Below, one piece after another: positions 17,201-26,427 of a stretch of 64,000 nt of DNA. Below the pieces are notes generated by a model. It saw only the letters and a list, made by a program, of their open reading frames with translations, had not been told where the DNA came from and searched no databases. Source of the stretch: CAVXHQ01 sp963761735 (GTDB lineage: Bacteria; Pseudomonadota; Alphaproteobacteria; Rhodobacterales; Rhodobacteraceae); the NCBI GenBank assembly GCA_963761735.1, contig CAVXHQ010000005.1:1-64000 (forward strand), written 5' to 3'. Within the stretch, counting starts at the first letter, position 1. Every line of letters begins with the position of its first letter. A program made the translations under genes and the position numbers.

Positions 17201-18283
17201 CTAGCTGGATGCGGTGTCGTGCGCGGTCAAAGCTGTAGCATTCATGAAGCGGGCGACGTCTTCCGGCGCGATCTGGACCCGGAGCGTGTCCCGGAGTGCA
17301 TCAACGCCAAGCAGGCGGAGATCGTCGTTGAAATCACCGAGTTGCGGCGACAGGCGGATAGCCTCGATGCCTGCATCTTCGGCGCGTTGGGTCAGGCGGG
17401 CCATTGCGCCGACGCCAGCAGGATCGTCATCGCACGCGATATAGAGGCGTCTGACGGATCGCGGGAACTGGATTGCAGCAAGATGGGCTGCAGATAGCGC
17501 TGCGGCCATCGGCAAATCGGACAGAGCCATCTTCAGCGACAGCATGGTCTCGATGCCTTCGCCCGCCGCCATGACATCCCGTGCTGTGCCAAAACGGACA
17601 GCGTGGCCAAGCAGATTGCCCATCGCGCGGCGAGGCGTGTCGATTGGGGCCTTGCCCAAGTTCGTTTCCGAGAAGCCGTTCGGATCAAGCCACGTGCGAT
17701 GCGCGCCGGTGATCGTCCCATCAAGATCGGTGACCGACGCAATAAGGGCAGGCCAGGTTTCGGTCTCGGAATGCTGATCTGGCCGGTAGTAGCAGCGCGG
17801 ATGAAATCGCAGGCTCGTAGTGTCGGACAATGCCGCCAGCCCACGGTTGTGCAGGTATGCTTCAGCCAGCGTCCCTGTAATCGCTTGCGACATGGCAAAT
17901 AGCCGTCTGGCTGCTTTCGGCGATCCGGACGGTGCGGGGTCAGATTGGGAGGCTATGTCGCTTGGGCGTTCTGGACGCGGCAGGCTGAGAAAGCGCCGGG
18001 CCTCTTGTGCGATATCGGCAAAACCGACGAAACCGCAGGTCTCGCGAATGATGTCGAGCAGATCGCCATGCTCTCCGGTGGCCGCATCGGTCCATTTCCC
18101 TGCAGCACCTTTGCCCGAAGGTGGGCCTTTGAGACGCACAAACAGGGAGCGTCCAGGCGTGTTGCGCGCATCGCCAACCATCCAGTAGCCGCCTTCACGA
18201 TGTCCGTTTGACAGATAGTACCGACAAACGGTCTCTACCTCGCGGGCGAGTGCCTCGGTCAGATCAGCGATGGATCGGGACAT
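17201..18283 (-). CDS. Toprim-domain primase-like protein
   Basis: 360 residues, start at 18283 behind CACTGGAGGTAGTGTC. The N-terminal half resembles the zinc-less primase-helicase region of plasmid proteins (CRYYLSNGHREGGYWMVGDA, KWTDAATGEHGDLLDIIRE). A helical linker ends in YLHNRGLAAL. The Toprim domain follows, with the glutamate in AAGEGIETMLSL and the aspartates in LYIACDDDPAGVGA. Such proteins in conjugative elements are thought to act as primases or DNA-processing factors. It lies downstream of ParB copy 2 in the same direction. Confidence 0.88.
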   Translation of the reverse strand: MSRSIADLTEALAREVETVCRYYLSNGHREGGYWMVGDARNTPGRSLFVRLKGPPSGKGAAGKWTDAATGEHGDLLDIIRETCGFVGFADIAQEARRFLSLPRPERPSDIASQSDPAPSGSPKAARRLFAMSQAITGTLAEAYLHNRGLAALSDTTSLRFHPRCYYRPDQHSETETWPALIASVTDLDGTITGAHRTWLDPNGFSETNLGKAPIDTPRRAMGNLLGHAVRFGTARDVMAAGEGIETMLSLKMALSDLPMAAALSAAHLAAIQFPRSVRRLYIACDDDPAGVGAMARLTQRAEDAGIEAIRLSPQLGDFNDDLRLLGVDALRDTLRVQIAPEDVARFMNATALTAHDTASS

Positions 18284-18343
18284 GACACTACCTCCAGTGA
18301 AAAAAGGGCCCACCTTGCGGCGGACCCAGTGGGAAGTACGTTG

Positions 18344-18544
18344 TCATTCCGCGGCGGTGCACTGCTTGTCCTGCCTCGTATCGTCAGGATCGCCGGGACG
18401 ATCGTCCCGGTCGATAGCCAAATTGCCGTCATTTCGCCGCTCCGCTGCGATTGGGGCCATTTTTGGCGTTTCAATTGTGCGGCGTTCAGCTTCCCAAGCG
18501 GCGAAGTCGAAGGTCGGGGCGTGTGTGGTGTTCGGTTCGGTCAT
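18344..18544 (-). CDS. Small hypothetical between ParB and toprim
   Basis: A 66-residue frame, MTEPNTTHAPTFDFAAWEAE then RRTIETP and a polar tail. The opening (FDFAAWEAERRTIE) is reminiscent of the N-terminus of DUF6878-like element proteins, but the conserved body is missing, so it may be a truncated relative. It fits neatly in the 340-bp space between ParB and toprim and reads the same way. No strong ribosome site. Confidence 0.45.
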   Translation of the reverse strand: MTEPNTTHAPTFDFAAWEAERRTIETPKMAPIAAERRNDGNLAIDRDDRPGDPDDTRQDKQCTAAE

Positions 18545-18621
18545 AGGATTGCTCTTGTCATAAGAGAGTGGAAGGACCCGGCGCGAGGGCCGGGTCCATG
18601 GTTGGGTTGAGGGGGACCGCG

Positions 18622-20685
18622 CTACTCGGCTGCGACCGGTTCGACGTCAGGCGTATCGTCCGTACCGGGCATATCCGCTGCGTCGATGGAGCTGTCGGTG
18701 CTGGTCTCTGCTGCCGCTGGCTGATCCGCTTCAGATGCTGCGTCATCGTCGCTTCGCGTGCGCAGTGGTTCGGGCAGCCAGCTGGTCCCGTGCAGCAACT
18801 CTTCGGCAGCAGTCACCATTTCAGGCTTCTTCAGGCCGGTGATCCGATCGGCCGCATCGTCACCTTTGGCCTCCTGCACCGCCTCGAGAATCTGCGCCTT
18901 GGTCACGCGCGACAGGTAGGCCTCCGCCGTCGGTGCCCAACCGACTGCCGCCATGTCGAGATTCAGCGCCATAGCCAGAACATCTGCATGGGCAAGTGCC
19001 CCAGGGCGGCGATTGTAGGCCTCATGCACCGCGTTGAGCGTCAACGACACGCAATGGGCGAACAGCGCTTGACGGCTGTCGCTGTCGAAGTCGATCAGCA
19101 CGTCCCAGAGATCTTCCGGAGCCTTGGGCAGGTGCTTGGCCCAATTCTCGGACCGCGCTTCAATGGCCTTGGCCGACGCCGTGTCGGCAAGGCCTGGGGC
19201 TTGGGCGGAGAAGGCGGCGCTGCGCGGGTCGATCTCAATGCAGCTGTTGAGGCCGTAGCGGTAGAACAGCTTGAGCGCCAGCACATGCAGGGCCGCGACA
19301 AAGGCGATATGCGGATCGCCTGCAAGTGCGTCGCGCAGGGCGAGCATCCGATGTGCCGTCAGTTCCGTGACGAGGCGGTCTGACAGCGGTTTGATGCCGT
19401 CGTCTTCGTCTTCCTCGTCATGAGGTGCTCCCGCTTCAGGATCAACGTCGGTTTCATCGACATCTGCATCGGCTGTATCCGCGTCAGGTTGATCTTCAGA
19501 GGGAAGGGCCGGCTCGTCTTCCGGACGCACATAGCCGCGTTCGACGCGCAGCCGCCCCGAACTGTCGATGCTGACGAAGGCCCCGGCGATTGCCAATTCG
19601 TCCTCCTCGAAGCGGACCGGACGATCCTGCAACGTTTCCATCGCCGTCTCGATCTCGCCCAACCGCGCATCGACCTCGTCTGGCAATTCGTCGGCATCGG
19701 CATGATCTGCCTCAAGTTTCTCGAACTCCGTCTTGAGCGCATCGTAGGTCGCCGCTTCCTCGTCGGTCATCGGTTCGGCCTCACCCGCCATGCGTCGCAT
19801 CCCGTAGGTGTGGCCATAGGGAAAGTCGGTATCCACCTCGACCCAGTGCCAGCCTTCGGCCTGAATGGTCTCGGCGTCTTCGCGCAGCTTTTCTGTGACC
19901 ATCAGATCAAGCAGACCTGCATCCTGCAGCCAACCGCCATCATCGGTCTGGAACAGATCGCGCAGGATCGCGCCACCTGCATCCACGTAAGCGTCCAGCC
20001 CGACATATTGCGCCCGCCGGTCCGAGGCGCGAACAGCACCTTCGGTCAGCATGCGGCGGATTTCATATGGTTGCTTGGAGTAGTGCCGCTGCAGCGCTTC
20101 CCAGACCTGCTCTTGCCGCTCATGATCGGGATTGACGGTGAAGGCCATCAGCTGGTCGAGGGTCAGCTCTTCTTCTGCATAAGCATCCAGCAGCGATGGC
20201 GCGACGGCGGCGAGCTTGAGCCGCTGCTTGACGATGCTGGCCGACACGAAGAAGGCCGCCGCGATCTCTTCTTCGCTCTTGCCCTTCTCGCGCATCGCCT
20301 GAAAGGCGCGAAACTGATCCAGCGGATGCAACGGCGCGCGCTGGATATTTTCCGCCAAGCTGTCTTCTTCGGCAAGGCCGTCCGTACGGATAATGCAGGG
20401 CACGGGTGCTGTGCGATTGAGGCGCTTTTGCTTGACGAGCAGTTCCAACGCGCGAAAACGCCGCCCGCCAGCGGGGATTTCGAAAATGCCGGTCTCGGCA
20501 CCGCTTTCGTCTAACACGGGCCGCACCGTCAGGCTGGCCAGAAGGGTGCGACGCGCAATGTCCTCGGCCAGTTCCTCGATTGAGACGCCGGCCTTGATGT
20601 GCCGGACGTTGGACTGGCTGAGCAGGAGCTTGTTGAAGGGGATGTCGCGCGAGGCGCTGAGGGTGATTTTCTGTTGCTTGGTCAT
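18622..20685 (-). CDS. ParB/RepB/Spo0J-type protein (copy 2)
   Basis: 687 residues beginning MTKQQKITLSASRDIPFNKL at 20685, behind GCGGAGAACCCC. Same architecture as copy 1: ParB domain (VRHIKAGVSIEELAEDIARR, IPAGGRRFRALELL, SLAENIQRAPLHPLDQF), KorB-like helix-turn-helix (EEEIAAAFFVSASIVKQRL) and an acidic, proline-poor tail. The two proteins are closely similar over most of their length but differ at many positions, notably in the acidic linkers. They are therefore diverged homologues, not a recent duplication. DUF932 copy 2 lies directly upstream, as in the usual element order. Confidence 0.9.
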   Translation of the reverse strand: MTKQQKITLSASRDIPFNKLLLSQSNVRHIKAGVSIEELAEDIARRTLLASLTVRPVLDESGAETGIFEIPAGGRRFRALELLVKQKRLNRTAPVPCIIRTDGLAEEDSLAENIQRAPLHPLDQFRAFQAMREKGKSEEEIAAAFFVSASIVKQRLKLAAVAPSLLDAYAEEELTLDQLMAFTVNPDHERQEQVWEALQRHYSKQPYEIRRMLTEGAVRASDRRAQYVGLDAYVDAGGAILRDLFQTDDGGWLQDAGLLDLMVTEKLREDAETIQAEGWHWVEVDTDFPYGHTYGMRRMAGEAEPMTDEEAATYDALKTEFEKLEADHADADELPDEVDARLGEIETAMETLQDRPVRFEEDELAIAGAFVSIDSSGRLRVERGYVRPEDEPALPSEDQPDADTADADVDETDVDPEAGAPHDEEDEDDGIKPLSDRLVTELTAHRMLALRDALAGDPHIAFVAALHVLALKLFYRYGLNSCIEIDPRSAAFSAQAPGLADTASAKAIEARSENWAKHLPKAPEDLWDVLIDFDSDSRQALFAHCVSLTLNAVHEAYNRRPGALAHADVLAMALNLDMAAVGWAPTAEAYLSRVTKAQILEAVQEAKGDDAADRITGLKKPEMVTAAEELLHGTSWLPEPLRTRSDDDAASEADQPAAAETSTDSSIDAADMPGTDDTPDVEPVAAE

Positions 20686-20808
20686 CGGGGTTCTCCGCGA
20701 CGGGCCGGTCGGGAACCTCTCTCGACCTTTAAAACCCGTCACGAAAAACCCGGCCCACCTCTTCCTCTGGGGAAGGGGCGGACCGGGGCGATCTTGGTGC
20801 GCCGTGTT

Positions 20809-21975
20809 TCAGGCGGCACTTTCCAGAAGTTTCTTGGCGCGGGTTTCCATCTCCAGTCGCGCGTCCTGCTGCGGTTTGTTGCGCGCGACCGCCGTGATGC
20901 CCTGTACGAAGTCAAAGACGCTTTCGGGCGGGCGGCCTTCTTCGATCAGCACGGTGTCGATGATCGTGGTTGCCGCTGTTTTCGAGAACCCGCGCTTGCG
21001 CAGGAAGTCAGACCGATCTTCGTCGGACCGCGCCACGATCTTCTCTCGTGCTGCGCGGATGCCGTCGATGAACGGCGCAGGCGATGAGTTGGCGAAATTC
21101 TTGAGCGCCGGGGCGGCCTCATGCGCGAAACGGGACGCGGCATATTTCGAGTGGCGGATTTTTATCTCCTGGAAATCCTCGACGCCCCAGAGGTTGCGGT
21201 TCTGGCAGACGGCACGGAGGTAGAAGCTGGCGATGCCCAGCGTTTTAGCACCAACCTCCGAATTCCAGCAATAGAAGCCGCGGAAATAGAGGTCTGGCGA
21301 ACCATCGGGCAGGATCCCCGCCTCGATCGGGTTCAGGTCATCGACGAGGAACAGGAACACATCACGATCCGAGGCATAGAGCGTTGTTGTTTCCTTGGTC
21401 ACGTCCACACGCGGATTGTAGATGCCCGTAGACCAATCCAGCACGCCTGGCACCTTCCAGCGCGTGTCGCCCGTGCCGTTGCCCGCGATGCGCTGGACGG
21501 CGGAGACAAGTTCGTGGTCGTAGATGCGGCCGTAGTCCGGGCCAGTCACGGCACGCAGTTCCGTGCGCCCGTTCGCGACCTCCATGGTCTTGATCTGCTC
21601 TGCCCGGTGGTTGGTCAGCCCGTACTGCAAATTGATGCCCGCCAACGGTGCGGGCAGTTGACGCAGATAGGCGGCAGGCGCGCCGACAATGCTCGACAAT
21701 TGTCCAAAGCTCCAATGCGTCGGCGCGATGGGCTCGTCGGCGCCGGGTAGGACCAACCCCAGTTTCTCGGGATCATCGCGATGCGCCTCGACCCGGATCG
21801 CGGCACTCTCCACGGTCCGTGTCCGGCTCCGCTCAGCGCGGGTTTCTACAGACGCGAAGAGGTCGTCGAGGGACAGGTATCGCTCATCATCGGGGCGCGA
21901 GAACCACTCTGATGACACGCGATCCACGTTTTCACCGCGTGACACATCCACTTTGTAACCGCCACTGGCGTTACC
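20809..21975 (-). pseudogene. DUF932 protein, copy 2, 5' end removed by IS21
   Basis: From the junction at about 21973 the frame reads NASGGYKVDVSRGENVDRVS and then follows copy 1 closely to its end, LLESAA. The first dozen residues of the family (MIQEQNFNARP in copy 1) are gone and replaced by antisense IS21 sequence. An ATG inside the IS fragment could give a fused N-terminus, but the native promoter and ribosome site are lost. The retained part covers the whole conserved DUF932 core. Confidence 0.85.
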
Positions 21976-23002
21976 CACGAACCTGAACCTCGTGATGGGC
22001 ATGAGCGACAGGCACCGAGTAGTCATTGTTGCGATAACGGACCATGGAGATCGATGTCGCCCGGGTGCTGACCCTGTCGCAAGCATCGTAAGGGGTGGTC
22101 GGCAGCGCCATCAGCGCATTGAGATCCCGCATCAGACGTTCACCGACAGTCTCGGTATGACCACGCACAATGTCGCCCTGTCGCGTCAGGCACTGATCTT
22201 CCAGCCAGGTGTTCAACGCATCGAAGCTGTCGGACCGCGGCGCGGGAACGAGGAAGTTGCGCCGCCCATATCCGATCACCCCCTCGACGTTGCCTTTGTC
22301 ATTGCCTTTGCCCGGTCGGCCGAACTTGTCGTCGAACAGGTAATGCGACTGCAATTCCGAAAAGACGCGGGTGCGCAACCGGAGGCCATCGCCCAGGATT
22401 TTCGCCACTGCGATCGTTGTATTGTCGTAGAGGATCGACAAGGGCACGCCGCCGAAGAATGCAAAAGCGGCGTTGTGGCCATCACAAAACGCCTCGGTCG
22501 TCTCGGCGGGGTAGGTCTTGATGAAGAACGCATCCGAATGCGGAAGCGCCATCGCAAAGTAGTGCAGCTTACACTCAACACCGGCAATCACGCCCAGCGT
22601 TTCGCCGAAATCGACCTGAACATGGCCCGGCGCATGCGACAGCGGCACGAACACTTCCCGCGTCCGCCGCTTCTTCTCACGCACATAATCAGTGACGATG
22701 GTGATCCCGCCCGTAAAGCCATGCTCGTCGCGCAGCCGCGCATGAATTCGCTTGGCAGTGTGCCGCTGTTTCTTGAGTTTGCTCTTATCCTCTTCGAGGA
22801 TCTGGTCGATCACCGGCACAAAGGGATCAAGCTTGGGACGCTGCGGCATCGCTTGGCGCCGATATCCCGGCGGAACCGAATGCTTCAGGATCTTCGACAC
22901 TGTCTTGCGGTCGATCCCGAACTTCCGCCCCGCCTCGCGCTCACTCATGCCCTCGACATGGCACGCTCTGCGCACCCGGGTATACAGTTCCACAGAATAC
23001 AT
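21976..23002 (-). pseudogene. istA: istA fragment (N-terminal 343 residues)
   Basis: Encodes MYSVELYTRVRRACHVEGMS through VAHAHHEVQVRG, then meets a stop at the DUF932 junction. The catalytic residues (VQVDFGETLG, ILYDNTTIAV, GNVEGVIGYG) are retained, but the C-terminal domain is lost and there is no istB. A truncated product could bind IS21 ends and interfere with the full copies, though this is only an inference. Confidence 0.9.
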
Positions 23003-23110
23003 CTCCCGACCCTCAGCTTCCGCCCCGGGTCTCAGAATGGCAGAATTTTACTCCGCGACGGTCAGGTAATCCCACCGTTTCCGTGGCCCAGTTTGCCTCC
23101 GGGATTCACA
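21976..23110 (-). mobile_element. IS21-family element, copy B (3' part deleted)
   Basis: The right terminus TGTGAATCCCGG (inverted, ending 23110) and the first 343 codons of istA are present, identical in type to copies A and C. The remainder of istA, istB and the other terminus are missing. The junction with the DUF932 gene is at 21972-21976. The outer end lies inside tnpB of the second IS66, so this copy first jumped into IS66 and then lost its other half by deletion or recombination. Confidence 0.93.
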
Positions 23111-23202
23111 TCAGCTTGAGCCGCCAGCGTCGTGAACCCCCGTCGCATGTCTGTGACACCGGCCGCCAGCCAGACCCGCGTGTTCGACGGGACCGGGATC
23201 AT
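23111..23202 (-). pseudogene. tnpB: tnpB fragment
   Basis: The first about 30 codons of IS66 tnpB (MIPVPSNTRVWLAAGVTDMR, RGFTTLAAQA), identical to copy 1, ended by the TGTGAATC terminus of IS21 copy B. Confidence 0.9.
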
Positions 23203-23579
23203 GGCGACAGGCCCCGGATCAGCCGGGCCAGCGCCTCGGGATCGTAGGTGCCCACAATCCGCAGTCGGTGACCACCTGCGACATCGATCTCGATTGTGCC
23301 AGGATCAGCGGTCGGATCAGACACCGCTTCATGATCCCTCCACTCCGGCTGATCGACGATCTCAACCGGCAGGAAGCCAGCGACATCCGCAGCGCATATC
23401 TCGACCACCGGTTCGGCGGTGGGGGCGTATCGAGGATCCCGCAGCCATTTGAAGATCATGTTGGCGTTCATCGCATATCGACGCGCAACCTGCGCCACCG
23501 ACACATCCGGCGCTGCCGTCTGAAAGCAGATCGAGCGCTTCTCCTCGTCGCTCCAGAGCCGTCTCGCACGACGCGCCAT
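23199..23579 (-). CDS. tnpA: IS66 accessory protein TnpA (copy 2)
   Basis: A complete 126-residue TnpA that differs from copy 1 by one residue (RDHEAVSD instead of RDHDAVSD). It is orphaned: its partner tnpB is cut and tnpC is absent. It could still act in trans with copy 1. Confidence 0.92.
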   Translation of the reverse strand: MARRARRLWSDEEKRSICFQTAAPDVSVAQVARRYAMNANMIFKWLRDPRYAPTAEPVVEICAADVAGFLPVEIVDQPEWRDHEAVSDPTADPGTIEIDVAGGHRLRIVGTYDPEALARLIRGLSP

Positions 23580-23664
23580 CGATCGCCCCTTAGTGTCCGC
23601 TATCCTAAGCGGACACTATCCCTCACTCCCTATGCGCGGCAGTGCAGGGAGACCGTACGGTTAC

Positions 23665-23887
23665 CCTCAGCCTGTCCGCCCGGACTCTTGAGAAACACCG
23701 CACCTACGGCACCGGCCCTGCCTATCACAAGCTCGGTGGGCGCGTTGTCTATTCAATCGAAGACCTGGAGGCTTGGGTGAAACTCGGTTCCGTCACCTCG
23801 ACGACCGACCCACGCGGTGGTCAGGTCTTGCCAGCCAAGCGCCATGTGTTCACCGCAGTCCCGCCTGCGGGCCGGGCCTTTCGCTGA
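23665..23887 (+). pseudogene. HTH (MerR/excisionase-like) gene, 5' end lost to IS66
   Basis: From the IS66 edge the frame reads LSLSARTLEKHRTYGTGPAY, HKLGGRVVYSIEDLEAWV, a short winged-helix DNA-binding domain of the kind found directly upstream of repA in these elements. The first 15-20 residues, including the start, are missing. An ATG at 23642 within IS66 could give a fusion (MQGDRTVT). The stop at 23885-23887 is 19 bp before the repA start. Confidence 0.75.
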
Positions 23888-23906
23888 ACTGGTCGAGGCG
23901 CGCCCG

Positions 23907-24192
23907 ATGTCAAAAACCCCTACCGAACGCGGCCAGCTCGATCTTTTCCATGCGTTGCCGGGTGAATTCGCACCGCGTGACGCGCAAGACCTCATGGCCT
24001 ATCCGTTCTTTTCGCTCGCAAAGAGCCGTCGCATCCGACCCATCGAATTTGCCTCTGGAAATGTCGAAATCCGTGTCGAGGCGGTGCCAGACCATGGCAT
24101 GGCCACGATCTGGGATGCCGATATCTTGATCTGGGCCGCGAGCCAAATCGTCGAGGCTCGCGACGCCGGTCTCAGAACATCACGCCTGATGG
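23907..24192 (+). pseudogene. repA: repA, 5' part (interrupted by IS21-like element)
   Basis: Starts MSKTPTERGQLDLFHALPGE and runs through FFSLAKSRRIRPIEFASGNV and ATIWDADILIWAASQIVEAR to RTSRLM, where the IS begins. This is the N-terminal half of an alphaproteobacterial replication initiator protein A (RPA family). After excision of 24193-26422 and one GATGG copy, the two parts join in frame (286 + 803 bp = 363 codons) as TSRLMAATPYQILTFIGRG. As it stands the frame runs into the IS and stops after SDIRIWP. Confidence 0.88.
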
Positions 24193-24246
24193 TGTCCAGC
24201 GACATTCGGATCTGGCCCTAGGGCGACATGAAGAACTGGCCCACCT

Positions 24247-25044
24247 TCAGGTTGATGCAGTGATGGTTTCGGTCGTCGCAGCGGGCTTTTGCAAAAGCCC
24301 GCTGCGACGCTTTTCGCGGAGGCGATAGCTGTCGCCCCGGATCGTGACGACGTGACTGTGGTGCAGCAGCCGATCAAGGATCGCGGTGGCGACGACCGCG
24401 TCACCGAAGACGGTGCCCCATTCGCCGACCGCGCGGTTCGATGTGACGAGCAGGGCGCCGCGCTCGTAGCGTCGTGAGACGAGCTGGAAGAACAGATGCG
24501 CGGCATCGGGCTCCAGCGGCAGGTAACCGAGTTCGTCCACGATCAGCAGCTTCGGCTTGGCGTAGTGTGTCAGCCTCTCTTCAAGGCGGTTCTCGGATTG
24601 CGCCTTGGCCAGGTTCGCCACCAGTTCCATCGCGCCGGTGAAGAGCACCGTGTAGCCGGCGACGATTGCCTCGCGACCAAGCGCCACGGCCAGATGCGAC
24701 TTGCCGACGCCGGGAGGGCCCAGCAACAGGAGCGCGTCGCCGTTGGCGATGAAGCGCCCCGTGGCAAGGTCGCGGATCTGCGAACGGTCGATCGAGGGCT
24801 GAGCGGCGAAGTCGAAGCCGCCAAGGTCCCGCACGAACGGGAACTTCGCCAGCCCAAAACTCATGTCGATGCGGCGCTGGTCTTTGCGGGCGATCTCGCG
24901 CTCGCACAGAAAGGCCAGCGCATCGCGCAGCGTCATCTCCCCCCGAACGGCTTCGTCCAGCAGACTGTCGAGCTGATCCCTCATCGCCGTCAACTTCAGT
25001 CGCGTGAGCATCCGGTCAAGGTCGTCCTGCGTATGCACGCCCAT
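24247..25044 (-). CDS. istB: IstB helper ATPase (second IS21 type)
   Basis: A 265-residue AAA+ protein: MGVHTQDDLDRMLTRLKLTA, Walker A LGPPGVGKSHLA, Walker B LLIVDELGYLPLE, and LLVTSNRAVGEWGTVFGD. The ATG at 25044 overlaps the istA stop; a GTG at 25047 is an alternative. It clearly belongs to a different IstB subgroup from that of copies A and C, with about one third of residues shared by eye. Confidence 0.93.
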   Translation of the reverse strand: MGVHTQDDLDRMLTRLKLTAMRDQLDSLLDEAVRGEMTLRDALAFLCEREIARKDQRRIDMSFGLAKFPFVRDLGGFDFAAQPSIDRSQIRDLATGRFIANGDALLLLGPPGVGKSHLAVALGREAIVAGYTVLFTGAMELVANLAKAQSENRLEERLTHYAKPKLLIVDELGYLPLEPDAAHLFFQLVSRRYERGALLVTSNRAVGEWGTVFGDAVVATAILDRLLHHSHVVTIRGDSYRLREKRRSGLLQKPAATTETITAST

Positions 25045-26345
25045 CACCAGGCCCCTCCGGCGACAGCCTCATACTCGGCGAGGGGGCGCAGCAGTGCCGA
25101 CACCCCGATCAGCGCCTCAACCCCGTCAGCAGGTGTCCTGGCGCGGCCCGCTGAACCTGCCACCCCGGCAAAGTGGACAGGGTCGATGATCCGACCGCGG
25201 CGGCCGGCGCTGCGCCGGTGGCAGGCGACCTCGACGCCGGCATGGGTAACCCGCACCGTCTCAGCCGTGACCAGCACGCGGACCCGCTCGCCGATCAAGC
25301 GCCATGGGACCGAGTAGGCATTCGTGTCCATCTCCACTGCACAGTCAGGTGCGACGCGTCGGCTCAGTTCGCGCGTCGCCATGAACGAGCCGCAGTGCTG
25401 GAGGGGCTTCAGGTGACCGGCTTCGTCACGCGCGAAGCGCAGGCCCGGGGCTTCGCCTGTGGTGCCATGGACCCGCAGGTCGGCGATCTGGCGGGTCCAT
25501 TGCACCAGATGAGCTTCCAGCGCGGCAAAGCTCTCGAAGGCACGCCCCGCGATCGCGTTGCCCTTCACGTAGCCGACGCCGCGCTCGTCCTTGCCCTTCG
25601 TCCGGGGTCGATACGGCGCGCAGGCCTTTACCTGAAAGCCCCAGTGCCGGGCAAAGGCATGCAGCTTCGGGTTCACCACGACCTCGCGGCTGGCAATGTC
25701 GTGGCTCAGGATCAGTGCGCGGGCATTGTCGAGCAGCACCTCTTCCGGCACGCCGCCGAACGACGCGAAGGCGCTCTCCATGCCTTCAAACCAGTTCTCC
25801 TGCCGCTCGCCCGCGAAGGCCCGCACGTGGATGCGGCGGGAATAACCCAGCGTCGCCACGAAGAACGACACCTGCCGCGACACGCCGCCGATCTCGACCC
25901 GCCGCTGCCCGAAGTCGATCTGCAACTGCTGGCCCGGCCGCGTCTCAAAGCGCACCGTTGCCCGCGCCTCGGCCCGCAGCTCCTGACGCAGATGCGCCAC
26001 CGCCCGTTCGACCGTGCGAAGGCTTACCTCGATGCCCTTCTCGGCGACAAGCTCCTGACGGACCACATCTGCGTTGCCCGCATGGCGGCGAAACCGCTCC
26101 TCGACCCAACCCTCCAGGCCATCCAACGCCTTCGATCGCGGTGGCGGTGACGCCCTGCGCCACGTCCCCTCCTTCAACCATCGCCGTGCAGTCGTCCTCG
26201 AGCACCCAAGCTCCGCAGAAATCCGGCGGGCTCCCCATCCGAGAAACTTCAGCCTCAGCATGGCCGAAACATCATCCGGCTCCTTCATCTCATCCCTCCG
26301 CAGACCCTCGGTCTGCGGCAGCGTCTCAACTGTTCGATTGGTCAT
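25044..26345 (-). CDS. istA: IstA transposase (second IS21 type)
   Basis: 433 residues with an N-terminal helix-turn-helix (FLGWGARRISAELGCSRTTA) and an rve core; I assign the triad to LQIDFGQRRV, VLLDNARALI and KGKDERGVGYVKG. The C-terminal region carries the Mu-type domain (NAYSVPWRLIGERVRVLV). No disruption is seen, so the element looks active. It ends GGAW and overlaps istB. Confidence 0.93.
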   Translation of the reverse strand: MTNRTVETLPQTEGLRRDEMKEPDDVSAMLRLKFLGWGARRISAELGCSRTTARRWLKEGTWRRASPPPRSKALDGLEGWVEERFRRHAGNADVVRQELVAEKGIEVSLRTVERAVAHLRQELRAEARATVRFETRPGQQLQIDFGQRRVEIGGVSRQVSFFVATLGYSRRIHVRAFAGERQENWFEGMESAFASFGGVPEEVLLDNARALILSHDIASREVVVNPKLHAFARHWGFQVKACAPYRPRTKGKDERGVGYVKGNAIAGRAFESFAALEAHLVQWTRQIADLRVHGTTGEAPGLRFARDEAGHLKPLQHCGSFMATRELSRRVAPDCAVEMDTNAYSVPWRLIGERVRVLVTAETVRVTHAGVEVACHRRSAGRRGRIIDPVHFAGVAGSAGRARTPADGVEALIGVSALLRPLAEYEAVAGGAW

Positions 26346-26427
26346 CCAGACTTCCCTCTCAGCTTATCGAGGGGGCCAGTTCCTCATGTCGCCAGAGGGC
26401 CAGTTTGTCGTGTCGCCTGACAGATGG

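Larger units (their letters stand above)
23111..23664 (-). mobile_element. IS66-family element, copy 2 (left 554 bp only)
   Basis: Corresponds base for base to positions 92-645 of copy 1, in opposite orientation. The terminus GTAACCGTACGG is at 23664-23653. The other end and all of tnpC are gone; the fragment stops where IS21 copy B entered tnpB. Its outer end cuts into the HTH gene at 23665. Confidence 0.93.
24193..26422 (-). mobile_element. IS21-family element of a second type, complete
   Basis: 2230 bp from TGTCCAGCGACATTC to the inverted TGTCAGGCGACACG; both termini share TGTC..GCGACA....CTGGCCC, and internal copies of GGCGACATGA(A/G)GAACTGGC follow, as in IS21 multiple terminal repeats. 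It is flanked by a 5-bp direct repeat GATGG (24188-24192 and 26423-26427). It carries istA and istB on the minus strand and is unrelated in sequence to copies A-C. It splits repA. Confidence 0.93.

Noticed and set aside
1..23664. A composite transposon bounded by the two IS66 copies
   Set aside because: Copy 2 is a 554-bp fragment lacking one end, and copy 1 has its own perfect target duplication, so it moved alone.
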